64,000 nt of DNA, from assembly GCA_008921705.1 (NCBI GenBank), contig VFFE01007650.1, positions 432,748-496,747 on the forward strand, given 5' to 3'. Position numbers and translations under genes: made by a program. The notes beneath the pieces are model-generated. The model had not been told where the DNA came from. It was given only the letters and a program-made list of their open reading frames with translations, and ran no database searches. Positions 10,773-23,639 of the stretch are shown piece after piece. Origin of the DNA: Burhinus oedicnemus (Eukaryota; Chordata; Aves; Charadriiformes; Burhinidae). Numbering within the stretch: the first letter of the stretch is position 1; the number at the start of each line of letters is the position of its first letter.

Positions 10773-13700
10773 GTACCGCCGGGGGGTGCCCGGGTCGCGG
10801 CCGCGGGCGATGGTGGGGGGGGAAGGAAGGTGCCGCGGGGAGCCGGCCCGGCCTCCCGCTGCCGCCCGGGCCGAGCGCGTTTCCCGCGGTCTGCCTGCTG
10901 CGGGTAGCGGTGGTGTGTGGAGCTCTGGGCGGCGGCGGTGAGGGGTGTCCGTGTGTCCTCAGGGGAGATGTCCTGCAACCCCTCCTTCGGCGGCATCGGG
11001 AAGGGGCACCTCATGAGGGAGGTGGACGCCCTGGACGGGCTGTGCGGGCGGGTCTGCGACCGCTCCGGCGTCCATTACAAGGTGCTGAACCGCTGCAAGG
11101 GCCCGGCGGTGTGGGGCCTCCGCGCCCAGATCGACCGGCGCCGCTACAAGGAGAACATGCAGGTGAGAGCGGGCGGGGGGGGCCGGGGCGGGCGCAGCGC
11201 CCCTCGTCCCACGTCTTATTTCCAGGTTTGGGTTGGGGCGTCTTGTGTGTGTGTGTGTGTTTGTTGGCTGGAGTATTAGAATGACTTACTGCAGTCTGAA
11301 GTACCGGGATAAACTACAGTGGATGTTGTTTTGGTTTTTTTAATGTTTTCCTATCAAACCTAGATACCCTTCTGTTTGGTACTGTAGCGCAGCATGAGTT
11401 TTTGGAGCTCAGTGCAGTTTAAAGCATTCTCTAGGATTTTATATACAGGCCATGGTTCATGCTAAATAGTTTCTTTTGAGCTTAAAGTCTCTCTGATCTA
11501 CCGAGTTCTACTTGGTAGCTCAGGATAGTACAGTGACTGAGTGTCTGCCAGGCAACCTGGTAGGAATGGAAAAGGGAAGAGCGTGATAGATGTTTGGGGA
11601 ATCAGCAGGGTTTGGGACTGCCCCTACGTCTCATGGCTTCCTAGATTTTTGCAGTAACTCCTTTCATGACAGAGAGAAATCCTTAACACACCACTGTTGA
11701 CAGTTCGTGAGGCGTCTGTGGAGGATCTTCTCTTGACAGAGCCAGAACCAGACCATCCTGGGAAATGCCAGGTCACGGGAGTCGTTCTGGGTACGTGCTA
11801 GTAGTTCCTTAAGCACCTTCAGTTACTCTACACTAAGAGCGGCTTTTGGGGTAAACATTTCTGATTCATCAGTGAGAAAGTTGAATTGGCTGACAGAGGT
11901 GATTTAGGCTGAGTGTGAACTAAACTAAGTTAATATCTGTAATACAATGGAAAACATGCCTGGATTGATAGGATATTGGGAGGTTACATAAGTTTAATTT
12001 TCTTCAGGTGACTGATACTGAATTCCATGCTGCGTTTTGAGATTTTATTTGGTAAATGGCGTATGCTGCCAACAGCGATTCGGGGCAGTGGTGTCCTGTT
12101 ACTAGCGGACTCGTGCTGTATTACCCCTTGCTGTTCTGGTAAACAAGCTTTCCAAAATAAAGGCCTGGGTAGGAATTTTTCCCAACAGTGGGTTTTCTGT
12201 GTTAGGGGTAAAATGCTTAGGAATAAGAAAAATATAGGAATAACTACACGCTGCTTGTTGTAGTTACTACTATTAATGCTTTTATTATTGAAATGCTGAT
12301 TTTGTTAAATCACGAAATATGGATAAACCCTCAGTGAAGACTGTTAGTCTAGGTTTAGACAGAAGCACCAGAATACCAGGGCTGTGTTGATACTGCAATA
12401 TACGCATCTCTGAAAACTTGCTCTTTCAGGGGATGGCAGCACAGTACATGCTGGGAGTGTTATCCTGACCACCGGTACGTTTCTGAGGGGTATGGTCCTC
12501 ATTGGACTGCAGATGCACCCAGCTGGGCGCCTAGGGGACCAGCCAGCCATCGGACTGGCTCAGACTCTGGAGAAACTGGGATTTGCTGTGGGCAGGCTGA
12601 AGACTGGGACGCCACCCCGACTTGCCAAAGATACGATTGACTTCAGTGGTCTGAAGGAACATACAGCTGACAATCCTCCGGTGCCGTTCAGCTTCCTCAG
12701 CAAGGCTGTGTGGATCAAGGTGGGATAGCATGCATCAAATGCACATAGAGCCAGGTGGGGGAGCGGTTCCAGGAATGTCATGCTCAGAATCAGCCAGGGA
12801 GTTGATGGCTGGGAAAGGGAGCTGGGCTGTATTCATACTTGTGGTTTAGGCTGGGCTGGCCACTAAACGAATGACAAATGCTCTGGTTTAACCTCTCTCC
12901 CTTATGTTTCTGAGGACTCTCAATACAAAGGGAGAAATTGGTTGTTTTCTTTTGAAAGCAAGTACCTCTTTTCTCTCAATTCTCAACTGGAGAACCAAAC
13001 TTTCTTTGCTTTTAGGGTCAGAATTGCATGAAATATGATATTGTTGGTAGTATTCTTCATGTGCTGGTTACATGGGTGGTTTACAAAATACTTCCAGTAT
13101 TAGACCTGTATTGTGGAAATTTATGCTGCTTGGTACTCCAGCTCTAGAATAAGGTTAAAATGTTGAAATTAGAGATCATTAATAGTGTTGACTAGGAAAG
13201 AGAAAGGATGGAATTACCCACAGAGCTCAGAGGTGGCATGTTAACAGTAACTTAACAGCAGAAGAAACTCAAATTTCCAAAGATCTTGGAAAATGGATGG
13301 CAGTCTTACATAGTGTAGTTAAACAGCACAGAATTAAGTATCAGGAGTTGATTTGCCCCGGAGAATACAGGAATTGCAGTAACCTATTATACTGGGAGTG
13401 GGGACAAAAGTAGTATCACGTGAAGTCCTTGGTATGTATAGGAAACGTTTTAAGGAGTTGAGTTGCAACATTATTACTCTTTTGAATATGACTCTTTTGC
13501 ACCGATTTTTCTGAAAAAGAGTCAATACTTTAAATTTTGGGTTTTTTCCAAACCTTGAATTCTCCATTTTAGTCACAGGGTTTTGAGAGATTTCTTTTTT
13601 TTTGTCACCGAACTCTTTAATTGGCTGTTAGCTGTAGGGTCAGCTGTAAGAGTCCTCTTACTTCAGAGCTTTGAATTCCTGTGATTAATTTGAATGCGAT

Positions 13701-16700
13701 GTTATAAGGTGTTGCTTTGATACGAATATCTGTCCTGTAATGAGGAATACAGTATATGGAATAGAAGTTGAATTCTGGACTCTCAATTTCTGTTCTGTTC
13801 TTGATGGGCTTTTGGGCATGTTGCTCAAACTCTCTGCTCATGTTCTGCCTCTACAGTGGATATGACAGCACTACCCATATCTCTAGGAGAGCCAGCTGTC
13901 ATGGAAAAGCCCTGGAGATCCTCAGAGTTGTTCAGTAAGACGACAGTGTTGTGACTGGATTAACTTAAAGGGAACTTTGGTGTCTTTCAGCCAGAAGATC
14001 AGCTGTCATGTTACCTGACTCACACCACCCTGAAAGCCCAGCAAATTATCCATGATAACCTCCACCTGAACAACCATATAAGGGAGACAACAAGGGGCCC
14101 GCGGTAAGGACGTGGCATCATGCAGGGCTCTCAATGGCACAAGCTGACAATCTGTCTGAAACTGTGGGTCTCTCCTGCTTTGCTTCTGGAAAGTTACCTT
14201 TTCTCCATGTCAGGTGGTGCTCATGGCTATTTACTCTTGCAGGTACTGTCCCTCTCTTGAATCAAAGGTTCTGCGCTTCCCAAACCGAGAACATCAGGTG
14301 TGGCTAGAGCCCGAAGGCTTGGAGTCCAATGTCATTTACCCCCAAGGCATGTCGATGACACTGCCACCTGAGCTCCAGGAGCAGGTGATCAAATCCATCC
14401 CAGGCTTGGAAAAAGCTAAGATGTTACAGCCAGGTGAGGGGGGTGAATAGTTTTAAATCTAGTTGTCAGATTGGTTACCAGTTAACAAAAACCAGATTTT
14501 TGTTTAGAACGTAGCAGAACAAAGGAGATATGAAACAAAATTAGTTCTTGGATGCAGGGATTTGGGGATTTTTCCTTGATTCTTTTTAAATCATAAATAA
14601 AAGTTGATAACCTAAGTCTGCCCCGCTGATTGCCTTTGCTGATAAATAGGAACCTTCAAAATCCTTCCCATGAGATCTGTCTTTTTTTTTTGTCACAGGC
14701 TACGGGGTGCAATATGATTTTTTAGATCCCCGTCAGCTGACTGCTTCTCTTGAGTCTCGTCTTGTTCAGCGCCTCTTCTTTGCAGGCCAGGTAAATGGCA
14801 CTACGGGCTATGAAGAAGCTGCAGCTCAGGTGAGTGAATCTGATCGTGTATATTCAGCACTCAGAAAGGGATATTGCCTTGGCATTTGTCTTTGATACTC
14901 GATCTTGCTAGGCCCATCTTGTGCTAATGAGGTGTTCTTACTTTTATGGCTCACCCCTATTCCAGACTTGCCCAGATATTTTTACTTTTAGTATCTACAG
15001 TTGCTGTTACTGAGATTGCAGCAGCAAAAGTACTTGGAAGCAGTGTCAAATATTTCAGCATGGAGTCTGTGCAGTGGGTCTAATTGAAAACGTGTGGGAA
15101 CTGTCTCTAGTCAGGTCAGCAGAGGCCAAGAAGCCCTTCAGACAGTTGTGGTATCACAAGAAAGAAACTGCCTAGATTGCTAGCACAGATTATTGCATTT
15201 TCCAGGGTGGAGTTTGACACATGAGTCCTTGGGGGCAAATGTGCTGGTATTTTAGCCATGAAAAGACTGATAAATGTTTTTTGTTTTGTTTTCTGTCTGC
15301 CCAGGGCGTGATTGCTGGGATCAATGCTTGCCTACGGGTTCATGGCAAGCCCCCTTTCATTGTCAGTCGCACCGAAGGCTACGTTGGTGTCCTGATCGAC
15401 GACCTTACCACTCTGGGCACCAGCGAGCCATACCGGATGTTCACCAGCCGCGTGGAGTTCCGCATGTCCATCCGGCCTGACAATGCTGATGCCAGGCTCA
15501 CCCACAGAGGTATTTTCTTATGGTGGCTTTTGCAGTGAGCGGCCCTGCCTCATTGTAGACCTTTGTCTCACATGCTGTCTGTCTCTGCAGGTTTTGAGGA
15601 AGCTGGGTGTGTGTCACAGCAGCGATACGAACAAGCAGTTAAGATGAGAGCTGCTTTAGAGGATGGAATTGCAACACTAAAATCCCTTCGGTTCAGCATA
15701 TCCAAATGGTCCCAGCTAATACCAGAAGTTCCCATCAGTAGCAGTCGAAGGTCGCCTGTCAGGTAAAGGTTACAGCTGAAGCTTTCTGGTCTGACCTACA
15801 TTTGCTTTAGCACATCTGGTTAGTGGTTTCACAGCGTTTGTCCATGCTTCTTGAAGCTGTCAGTACTCCAGGATTCCAGCTTTATCACCTTCATGGGACA
15901 GACATCTGATCTTTGCCTATAGAATAAGTGCGATGTGTTGGGTGTGTTTACTATGCCACATTTCCTAGTGCTTGACATAGGCTCCCAAAGTAAGAGGGTA
16001 TTCCGCTGGCCCAGTCAGTTCTTGCTGTCCTTTCCAAGAGCGTCACCAAGTGGTGATGGTTTTCAGTGGGTTGCTGCTTTGCTGAAAGCTTGACAAAGCA
16101 GCAGTTGCTTTCAGGCTAGCTTCAGATGGTAGCTATTCTTGTACACGAAGGCCCTTGCTTCTCTTACCCATCCTTTATCTCACCTCATCTTATCTGTTCT
16201 TTTAAATCAGTGGCTAAAACCTGGCTGACTCAGTGTGTGTGAAAGGTTCCCCTTGATGCCTTTACCTTGTCCCTTCTATCTTGCTGTTCATTTTTGATTA
16301 AGAGCCCCTCTTCAAGAGTTTAACAGCTCTTCTGTGTACTGAGAGGAGATAGTAGGGGGGTGAGCTTGGCTTTGCAGTTGTCCTGGCTTATGCTGAGATC
16401 TTGCAAGTTTGAGCTGGGAAGAGCTGTAAATTTGCCTTATACAAGGGACTCCTTCCTACCATAAAAACTTACTCTTGTTCTCCACAGTGCCTTTGACGTC
16501 CTTCAATATCCAGAGGCCAGCATGGAGGTTCTGGCAAGAGCTATCCCAGAGCCCCTGGGAGAGCTTGCTCAACAGAGAGAACTGGCAGAGAGATTGAAAA
16601 TAGAAGGTAGAGTACAAGAGTTTTGATTTCTTAATGGGATCTGCGTATGTGTTGTTCAGGAAGGGGAGAGCCAACCCATTCCTCCCAGTGTGTTTCATGT

Positions 16701-17670
16701 TGCTGCTTAGTGAAATAAAACACTGTTATCAGAGCAGGCACCTTTTACCATAGGCCACAGCCCTGTGCAAGCACCTGTGTTTCACTTTGTGGGGTGAGAT
16801 CAATTATTCATGTTCACTCCTGAGTTTTCCTCCTTACTGCTTTGTGAAATAGACCGTCCTTTCCTGGGATGAGAGGAAAAGCCAAGCCACGTATCTTAAT
16901 TCCTGTAACAAATTAATGAGTATGACGTCTTCCATAGTAGTTACGTGGATTAGGTTCTTTAGTCTGTGAGGAGGGAAATTTCCTTAGGAGCTTTTGACCA
17001 TCTGAGTGGAAGTGCACATTCTGCTTCCAAGAATTCGTGCAAGTGACCTGTCTCACATGAACATCTATATCTGGTCTTCTTGTTTCCCTCATCTTCCATC
17101 ACAGCTGCTTATGAGTGGTGTGTAGCCAATCAACAGCAGGAAATAGAAGAAGTGCGTCGTGATGAAGCCCTCCGACTGCCAGAGGACCTAGATTACTTTG
17201 CCATTGATGTGTCACTCTCAGCAGAGGTGCGGGAGAAACTGGACTCTAACCGTCCCCAGACGGTAAGATACTGGGCCACAGCAAGGTTGAGCAGCAATGA
17301 AAACCCTTCTGTGTCTTCCCAAGGGACATGGGGGGGTGAGGAGAATCAGGGAAAAGAATAGCCAGAGGTTTTGGTCTCATTTCTCACTAGTTCCAGTGTG
17401 TAGGTTTGTTCTTGGTTTACTTGTTCCTGTTTCCACATGCAGATTGGTGCAGTCAGCCGCATCCCTGGAATTACACCAGCAGCTATCGTTAACCTGCTAA
17501 GATTTGTGAAAAGCAATCACCAGAAGACAGAAAAGCTAAAAGCATTACCTCAGACTGGCAAGTATTTAGCCGGGAAAATGTACTCAGAGAAAGCAACTTC
17601 TCAAAGACAGATTGCAGCAGAGTTTTCTGAAGAGGAGCCAGAGAGTACCTTTGTTAATACACCTTTGTAG
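10562..17670 (+). CDS. MTO1: MTO1, mitochondrial tRNA wobble-uridine modification, complete, 12 exons
   Basis: FAD-dependent MnmG/GidA-family enzyme of the mitochondrial matrix. With GTPBP3 it installs the taurinomethyl group on U34 of a subset of mitochondrial tRNAs. The twelve coding exons join in frame to 711 residues (human about 692-717). Seen: an Arg-rich N-terminus suited to mitochondrial import ([14 protein letters not shown]); the FAD dinucleotide-binding motif [13 protein letters not shown] (about 37-49); [21 protein letters not shown]; the family signature [18 protein letters not shown]; the second signature [30 protein letters not shown]; and a C-terminal helical region ending in a variable tail. 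The start ATG sits in GCCGCCATG. All introns are GT-AG. It is transcribed away from CGAS and toward EEF1A1. Confidence 0.98.
10963..11162 (+). CDS. MTO1: MTO1 exon 2
   Basis: Completes residue 71 and runs to residue 137, from [19 protein letters not shown] to RRRYKENMQ. The acceptor is CCTCAG and the donor GTGAGA is phase 0. A (GT)n run lies just beyond it in the intron at about 11245-11262. Confidence 0.97.
11673..11790 (+). CDS. MTO1: MTO1 exon 3
   Basis: Encodes [20 protein letters not shown] and on to [10 protein letters not shown], matching the KEILNTPLL segment of human MTO1. Acceptor GACAG, donor GTACGT, phase 1. Its frame holds no ATG near the start. Confidence 0.96.
12430..12719 (+). 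CDS. MTO1: MTO1 exon 4
   Basis: Begins [20 protein letters not shown] and runs through [20 protein letters not shown] and [14 protein letters not shown] to AVWIK. It contains the FAD-domain return and the conserved [10 protein letters not shown] motif of MnmG proteins. Acceptor CTTTCAG, donor GTGGGA. Confidence 0.98.
13991..14103 (+). CDS. MTO1: MTO1 exon 5
   Basis: Starts [20 protein letters not shown] and ends RETTRGPR across a phase-2 junction (GCG|GTAAGG). It is the first half of the MnmG signature. Confidence 0.97.
14243..14433 (+). CDS. MTO1: MTO1 exon 6
   Basis: Encodes [20 protein letters not shown], then [20 protein letters not shown] and on to [11 protein letters not shown]. The cysteine of PRYCPS is retained. 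Acceptor TTGCAG, donor GTGAGG. Confidence 0.97.
14699..14829 (+). CDS. MTO1: MTO1 exon 7
   Basis: Encodes [20 protein letters not shown] and [18 protein letters not shown], the second family signature. Acceptor TCACAG, donor GTGAGT, phase 0. Confidence 0.97.
15305..15509 (+). CDS. MTO1: MTO1 exon 8
   Basis: Encodes [37 protein letters not shown] and [20 protein letters not shown]. The TSRVEFR stretch is nearly invariant in the family. Donor AGAG|GTATTT. Confidence 0.97.
15591..15762 (+). CDS. MTO1: MTO1 exon 9
   Basis: Encodes [20 protein letters not shown] through [20 protein letters not shown]. It is the start of the helical C-terminal region. Acceptor CTGCAG, donor GTAAAG, phase 2. Confidence 0.96.
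16488..16606 (+). CDS. MTO1: MTO1 exon 10
   Basis: Encodes [20 protein letters not shown] and [11 protein letters not shown]. Acceptor TCCACAG, donor G|GTAGAG, phase 1. It lacks an ATG at its start and is recognised by alignment to the human protein. Confidence 0.95.
17105..17262 (+). CDS. MTO1: MTO1 exon 11
   Basis: Encodes [40 protein letters not shown] and DSNRPQT. The human isoform has LDYLTIRDVSLS here, so the bird sequence reads through the same site without the extra residue. Acceptor TCACAG, donor ACG|GTAAGA. Confidence 0.96.
17443..17670 (+). CDS. MTO1: MTO1 exon 12 and stop
   Basis: Encodes [20 protein letters not shown], the conserved end of the helical domain that contacts the GTPase partner in bacterial MnmG. 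A poorly conserved tail of about 50 residues follows, ending TFVNTPL and TAG. Confidence 0.97.
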   Translation: MGAVSRIPGITPAAIVNLLRFVKSNHQKTEKLKALPQTGKYLAGKMYSEKATSQRQIAAEFSEEEPESTFVNTPL

Positions 17671-18265
17671 AGAAGTGTACCCCTCCTGCCAGAGAATGTG
17701 GCAAGATCACCTATGCTCACAAGCGTCTTCACAGATAAAACTGATGCTGGCTGGATCCAAAGTAGTTCTGGTTGTGTCCTGTGGCAGTGTCATTGAGTAG
17801 AACAAAGATGACGAATGCGCAAACCTTAAGTGCATGCTTAGGAACCTAAATACAGCCTGTGATTTTGCCAATCCAAATGAAAAGACAGGGGAATTGCTTT
17901 TAAAATTCCACTCATTTGGAGGATGTCAGATAGTTAAAATGTGTTCTGAAGCATCTTGGAAAGGACAGTGTTTTGCTCTTCTGAAATGAGTAAGAAATGT
18001 TACCATGCTGAACCCACGACAGCACAAGAGGATTTGAGCTGGAAAGTGTGTTCTGTTGACTTTAGTACTTGTGTTTATAGCTGGTGCGGTGACTATGCAC
18101 AGCCTGAAGTTTTAGTGTGATGTCAGCCAATAGGAGACACTCAGTTACGAAAATGTGTGCCGCACAAATATTTAAACTTACCTAGGAGACCGATTGAATG
18201 TAAACACTGTATTCTGGGCTGTTTTTTCTCCTCTAAAATAAATAAAGCCTATCTTGAAACTTCCT
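17671..18265 (+). other. MTO1: MTO1 3' UTR with polyadenylation signal
   Basis: Noncoding sequence after the stop, ending at two overlapping AATAAA hexamers (18237-18242 and 18241-18246). Cleavage is expected some 15-25 nt later. No other strong signal lies between the stop and this point. Confidence 0.8.
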
Positions 18266-18771
18266 GAAGGGCTTGATTGTCATATAGCTTTCAGTAGAGC
18301 CTTGGCAATTCACTGGGTCACAATTCATGCAGGTAGAGGTAAGGTGGGGTGAGATTTGCTACAGGGCTGGTGACGGCAGCTGGAGCGAGACTTGCTGCCT
18401 AGGCCAGGGTGCTGAGGAAGGTGGGGACGATGTCGGAACCTGCCCCAGGAGCCCCAGCTCCAAGCAGTGTGGTGACTGACATGCTGGGGGGCCAGGGTGT
18501 GGGTGGCTTGGTAGCCCAGGAGAGCAGGACCAGGGGTTTCTCATCAGCCCTGGTCCTGCAACTGACAGTAATACAACTTGCATCTGAACAAGATAGACGT
18601 TGGGCAGTCAATTTGTCATGTGCCGTCAAGAAACACTAAGTTCAGGCTGTTGCTGCACACCTACTGAATCCTTGCCTGACTTAGGCAGCAGTCTCTGATG
18701 CTAGTCTCACTTCTGAACATCCTCCGAATTGACTGGGCAAATGGGCTTGAGAAGGAGTTTTGTTGCAGTTA

Positions 18772-18830
18772 AATCATAGAATCATTTAGGTTGGAAAAAG
18801 ACCCTTAAGATCATTGAGTCCAACCATAAA
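18772..18830 (-). mobile_element. CR1 3'-end scrap
   Basis: Minus-strand reading ends with the CR1 terminus: plus-strand AATCATAGAATCATTTAGGT, then TTGGAAAAAGACC and AGTCCAACCAT. Only about 60 bp of the 3' end remains. A short (TA)n run follows at about 18835-18853. Confidence 0.8.
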
Positions 18831-21800
18831 CGATATGTATATATATATATATACAGCGCTATCATTTTGAAATTATGATCCTGGACTCTTCTCTGTCTTA
18901 CTGTGGGTGAGCAGTTCCTTTCCTGTCCAGAGAAAGGAGTCCAAGCAAATCCTTTTTCTTGACGGAGACCCTGTCATGCAGCAGGAGGATGGGCAGGGCC
19001 TATAGCTTTGTTTGGGGCACCATCTGCCCACTTGAAAGCATCTCCTTGTCACCAGCTTTTTGCTTGTACAGAACAGCTTTGCACACGATCATGTCAGTTC
19101 ATGTCAGAGTGGCTCAGAAAAGCTAACGTGTATCTGCCCCTTTATGGCTGTGGCCTATTTTCCTTTCAGCTTCAGAAGAATCACTTCAACCTTGTAAGCC
19201 TTAAGTGTGGCGTAGGGAAGGCAGCTGCGCTTTCTGCGGTGTAGCTCAGGCTCAGGGTATGGTGCTCTTGAAATTCCAGCTATGCAAATCCAAAGCCGCC
19301 CTGAACCCTGTGCCTCTCTGCCTAGTCAAAGCAGCTGAGTTTGTGATCAAGAAAGTTTCGTGCCTTCTTCACTGCATTATCTTTGTGTTACGTTTGGTTT
19401 TGAGGTACCCATGTCTGTAAAAACTTGGATCTAGTTTTTACAGACTAGGAAGGAAGCCCTATTGACAGTTCCATCCCCTCGCTTTTAAGCAGACTGTGCA
19501 ATCTCAAAACTGCATTTGCTAGTTCTTGTCAGCAGTCATTTGACAGGAAAACCTTGCTTCCAATAATGTGTGTCTTGAAAGGCAAGCCCCTCACACCCTG
19601 CTACAAAAGCAAACATTTTTTCCTCAGCTTTCTGTGCTAAATTTACTTCTGTGCTACAAAGGCCTTGGTTCCGGTCTCTCACACTCCAGTGTAAATCCAA
19701 GGGTGATTCCACTGAGCTGGGCTGCACCGGTGTCGAAGAGCGGAAGGAGCTGGCTTTTGCTTTTCTTACTTTTAGCAATTTAATAATACACAGCCGTGGT
19801 CTAAGAGTTAGAAAGGGGGGAGAGAGTTAGGTAACTCTGGGGGAAATACAAGTCGGAAGTGCATGGACGCGTTGCTTTCCAGCAGATCTAGCGTAACAAG
19901 TGCTCTCTATATTTCAGCGGGAAGTGGGTCTTTGGCCACTGGCGAGCTCCCTTGTTAAGACAGGGTGTCCTCTGTTCACACATGTGGGTTAATGATGTCC
20001 ATATTTGCTAAAATGGAAAACCTGGCACATGCACAAGTTTGAGGACTGGCTGTGCCTCAGGTATTATTTTCATGCGTACAGGGCTTGCCACAACATCGTG
20101 TGCTTGTTGAACAGCTCTCCTTCGCGAAAACCTTTGACATGAAAAGAAATCATAGCTAGAAGTAGTTCTATTTGTTTTGTTAAGAAAACAAAGCACAGAA
20201 AGGCTAAATGCTGTAAATACCATGGGCAGGTAGGATGCAGACATCGTACCATCTGCTTTCTAACTCCACTGGGGATTTGTTACAAGGCCCAAGGTCTGGT
20301 TTGTACGTGAAGACAAAGTGAGCTTAGAGCCTCACGGGTCCTGTGGGCTCACTAAGGCCAACAGCTTGGGAAGGGCAGAACCGGAGGAGCCTGCCTTTAA
20401 CATGGATGTCCGCTCGCTTTTCCTTGGCTGTGCAGTGATGAATCGCACTTTGTCCTCCTCTGGTCCTTACTGTGACCAGGCAAGCAGGGAGGGCAGGATG
20501 CGCGGTGAGGGTGGCCTAACTCGTTGCACGTACCAAGGGGCTTTGTGTTCCCTGTTTCAGTGTGAGTCTTTTTTTCTTTTCCCTCCTGCAGAACATAGGC
20601 CTGGTGATTAGCAATTTTCCCTGAGCCAAATTTCCTCAGATCTCTACCGTCCTATCTTGTACCAGATTTTCAAGACAACTGTTGTCTTCCTTTCCTATCC
20701 TAGTCTTCATTTTGTCTGGTACTTGAACTGCCTAGTTTCTTCATCTTTTCTTTATTTCTGCCTGGAGGATGAGAGCAAGAGAAAAACGGGAAGACATTTT
20801 ACACTAGGAGACGCTAAAAGCTGCCCCCACGCAATCTTTGATGGTCTCGGTGCTGCTGGAACGTTTGCAATGGTGCAGCAGTGGCTCTGCTAAATGGCTC
20901 GCCTTAGTCCCCCACTTTGCTGGCCCTTGCAAGTACAGATGTGCCTCCTAGTTAAGCATTGCCCTTGCACTTCGGTAAGCAACGATCCTCACTTGCATTC
21001 ATTTTAGATGCTCAGGGGCTTATCAGCTTGATGCCTATGCTTCCCAGGTTGTGCTCCTCCACCCAGTGACAAGTATCTCAAGATCCCATTCAGTGGATGC
21101 AGGAGGAATCTGCTCTCCCCCAGGAGCTGCCGTTTCCACCAGGAAGGTGCTCCCTGGGCTTCCCCCTGAACCATGGCCTGTGCTGCTCAGCGTCCTTCCA
21201 GGTGTTTGTTTCCATCTCTTGCCATGGCTTCACAGGGCTAGTGACAAGTTAAATGCGTCTTTCCCCTCTTGTGCTGAACGTTAGCGGTGGCCGGAGCATT
21301 CAGCTGGAAGATGGGAGACTCGCTCTGCAATTGCTCTTACAAAAAGAGCAGAAAAAAAAGGGATTGATTCTTGATCTATTGTTTTAACAACAGGGGTGCT
21401 TTAGGGAAACAAAATTATGCTTTTGTCTCTTTTTTTTCTAAACGGCTGCGTAGGCTTACCCCCACACGTGTAACTCTGAGGGAGGAGACAGAGCTGGATT
21501 CCAGTCAGAGGCTCTCTGACGCCATAGTCACCACCGTGTAGTCACCGTACCAGTGCCTGGGCCTTGATCTCCCTGCCAAGGAGTGCGGTAGTGGCAAAGC
21601 TTTTAGCCTGAAGGCTGGGGGCTGCAACCTCTTCACCTCTTCGCTGACTTAACTCTAGATGTTTTGACAGCCTGTGATGCTTCCTTGGGATGTTCAGCTG
21701 TGAACCAAAAGCTCAAACATGTCCTTGTCCTCAGCTTCCCCATCCGTGTCCCAACACAGTCAGTGCCTCCCCGCTGCGGGAATGGCTCCACGGAGTCACC

Positions 21801-22913
21801 ACGAGTGGGCTGCAAACGGCTCCCCAGGAGGAGGAGGCTTCAGCAAAGGCTGATGCTGCGGTGGAGGTGGAAGGTGGATGAAGTGAAGGGTGAAGGTGTT
21901 CATGTCTAGCATCAGCTGCAGCTCCCAGCACAAGCCCCAGGAGGCACGTTGTCAGGCCCCACTGGGGACCAGTAAGCACACGCTGTTCTTGTTCCGAGTG
22001 ACTTAGAGCTTGATGTGGTTGGCTTGAAGGGCAGGCACGGAGCCAGGTGGGAAACGAGCTCACTCTGTGCCTTACAGGGCAGCAAGAAGAGAGGGGAGCT
22101 GACAACAGGCTCGTGACTGGTCTCCTGGGTTGCAATTTTACATGGCTTAACTTGAAAATTGCCGTGTACGACCAGGTGGTGGCTTGTATCACAAGCGTAG
22201 GGGATTTTTGGCACCACAAGTGGAAAGGCTGCCGTGGCCGGTACTGCTGAGCTGGCTGCTGCAGTGAGGTTTGGTCCTTGTCCCACCGCACCTCGCGGGA
22301 CTTTGGCCAGGCAGCCGCGGGCCAGCTCGGTGACACTGCCCTGGAGCGGGGCCGGCTGATGGTGGTGGGCGTCAGGCATGAGCTGGAAGTGGCTGTACCA
22401 GATGCAGAGCGGTCACGTCGCACGCCATGATCTCAACTCTCCTCAGCTGTGCAACGAGTGCGCAAATCCTGCAGATTCGCGCCCAGAAATGGGGCGCAGG
22501 AATTACCCTTCCAAGGAAGCGACTGCAACAGAGCAGAGCTCTTGTCCGAGGTTGTTCTTTCCTTTCCCTGGTCCCTGTGCACACACGTACATCCCCTCCT
22601 TCTCCAAGGAATTAAGGCACTGCCATCCAAGAAAGCACTTTATCAGCAGCCTACATAATATTAGCTATTATTTCCAGAAATGACAGTCAAGTAGGAGCAA
22701 ACCTAGAATTACGCTTAAATTCATCTACTCCTTTTTTTTTTTTCCTCTGGCAAAGGCTATTTAAGGGCTTGTTTTACACAGAGGCAACTCTTAACACCAA
22801 ACAAGCCTACATCTCTTTCTCCAACGTACCCGTGTGCTGTTAGCAGAACCACAGCCCAGCTTAGAAAACCAAATATTTACTAAATATTTAATAATAATAA
22901 CTAACTGTATAAT

Positions 22914-22995
22914 GATAAATATATTATATTATATTATATTATATTATATTATATTATATTATATTATATTATATTATATTATATTATATTATTAA
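22914..22995. repeat. (ATATT)n microsatellite
   Basis: About 15 near-perfect copies of the pentamer ATATT, flanked by TAATAA-rich sequence. Likely length-polymorphic. Confidence 0.95.
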
Positions 22996-23152
22996 TAATT
23001 AACAATAACTAAATATTTGGTCATTTGGGGGTTTTCACTCTATTTACTAAGGAATTAGCTTAGAATCCAGCTTCAAAACAGGAAACGCAGATTTTTAAGA
23101 AGTCTGGCAACTGCAATAATTAAAAACAAGAGAAAGTAGGCACCTTATTAAT

Positions 23153-23182
23153 TTATATATATATATCTTTTATATATATAAT
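23153..23182. repeat. (TA)n microsatellite
   Basis: Two adjacent runs of TATATA separated by CTTT. Simple repeat with no gene. Confidence 0.8.
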
Positions 23183-23639
23183 ATCTACATGTACATCTGT
23201 GTTTATACACACACAGAGAGATATATCAAAGAAAAAATGGGAGCTTTGCTTAAGATGTGCCCAGGTGGCTGCAGATAAGCAGAATCTGAAACTTTCTTTT
23301 AAATTTCAGTCCTACCTGCAATAAAACCCCTCCAGGAAGGGGAGGTTGTCTTGCCTTTCCATCGCCGTGTGGGTTTGGAGTTGGCTGCCTCGCCGATCCA
23401 GATTTCACTGGGCTGAAAGGGAAAAGGTGAGTGTGACTGCTGCTGGCAGGGCAGGCAGAGCCCCGAGTCAGGGGTGAGCTGGTTCTGGTTATTTCCAGTG
23501 ACTACATAATACGAAAAAACAGCGTATTGACCCATGGACTTGTGTTTGTGCTGGGCAGATGCTCTTGCAGAAGGACAACCAGGTTCCTGGACGGCTTTGC
23601 CCAGAAAAGCCGGGAAAAAGCCCTGGCTCCGTACATCAG

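Larger units (their letters stand above)
9240..11260. promoter_or_regulatory. CpG island / bidirectional CGAS-MTO1 promoter
   Basis: This stretch is densely CpG-rich, in sharp contrast to the AT-rich flanks. It contains the divergent 5' ends of CGAS (ATG at 10084, minus) and MTO1 (ATG at 10562, plus), whose start codons are only 477 bp apart. Several GGGCGG/CCGCCC boxes and no obvious TATA box lie between them, consistent with a shared broad promoter. Transcription start sites cannot be placed from the sequence alone. Confidence 0.85.

Noticed and set aside
9892..10941. A 349-codon plus-strand open frame across the CpG island
   Set aside because: It overlaps CGAS exon 1 antisense and MTO1 exon 1 out of frame. 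Composition is Pro/Arg/Ala-rich as expected from GC-rich DNA, with no domain.
21731..22423. A 230-codon minus-strand open frame in intergenic DNA
   Set aside because: Ser/Pro/Arg-rich, no domain, no splice partners recognised and no flanking promoter; likely a chance frame in locally GC-rich DNA, though it is the longest intergenic frame in the window.
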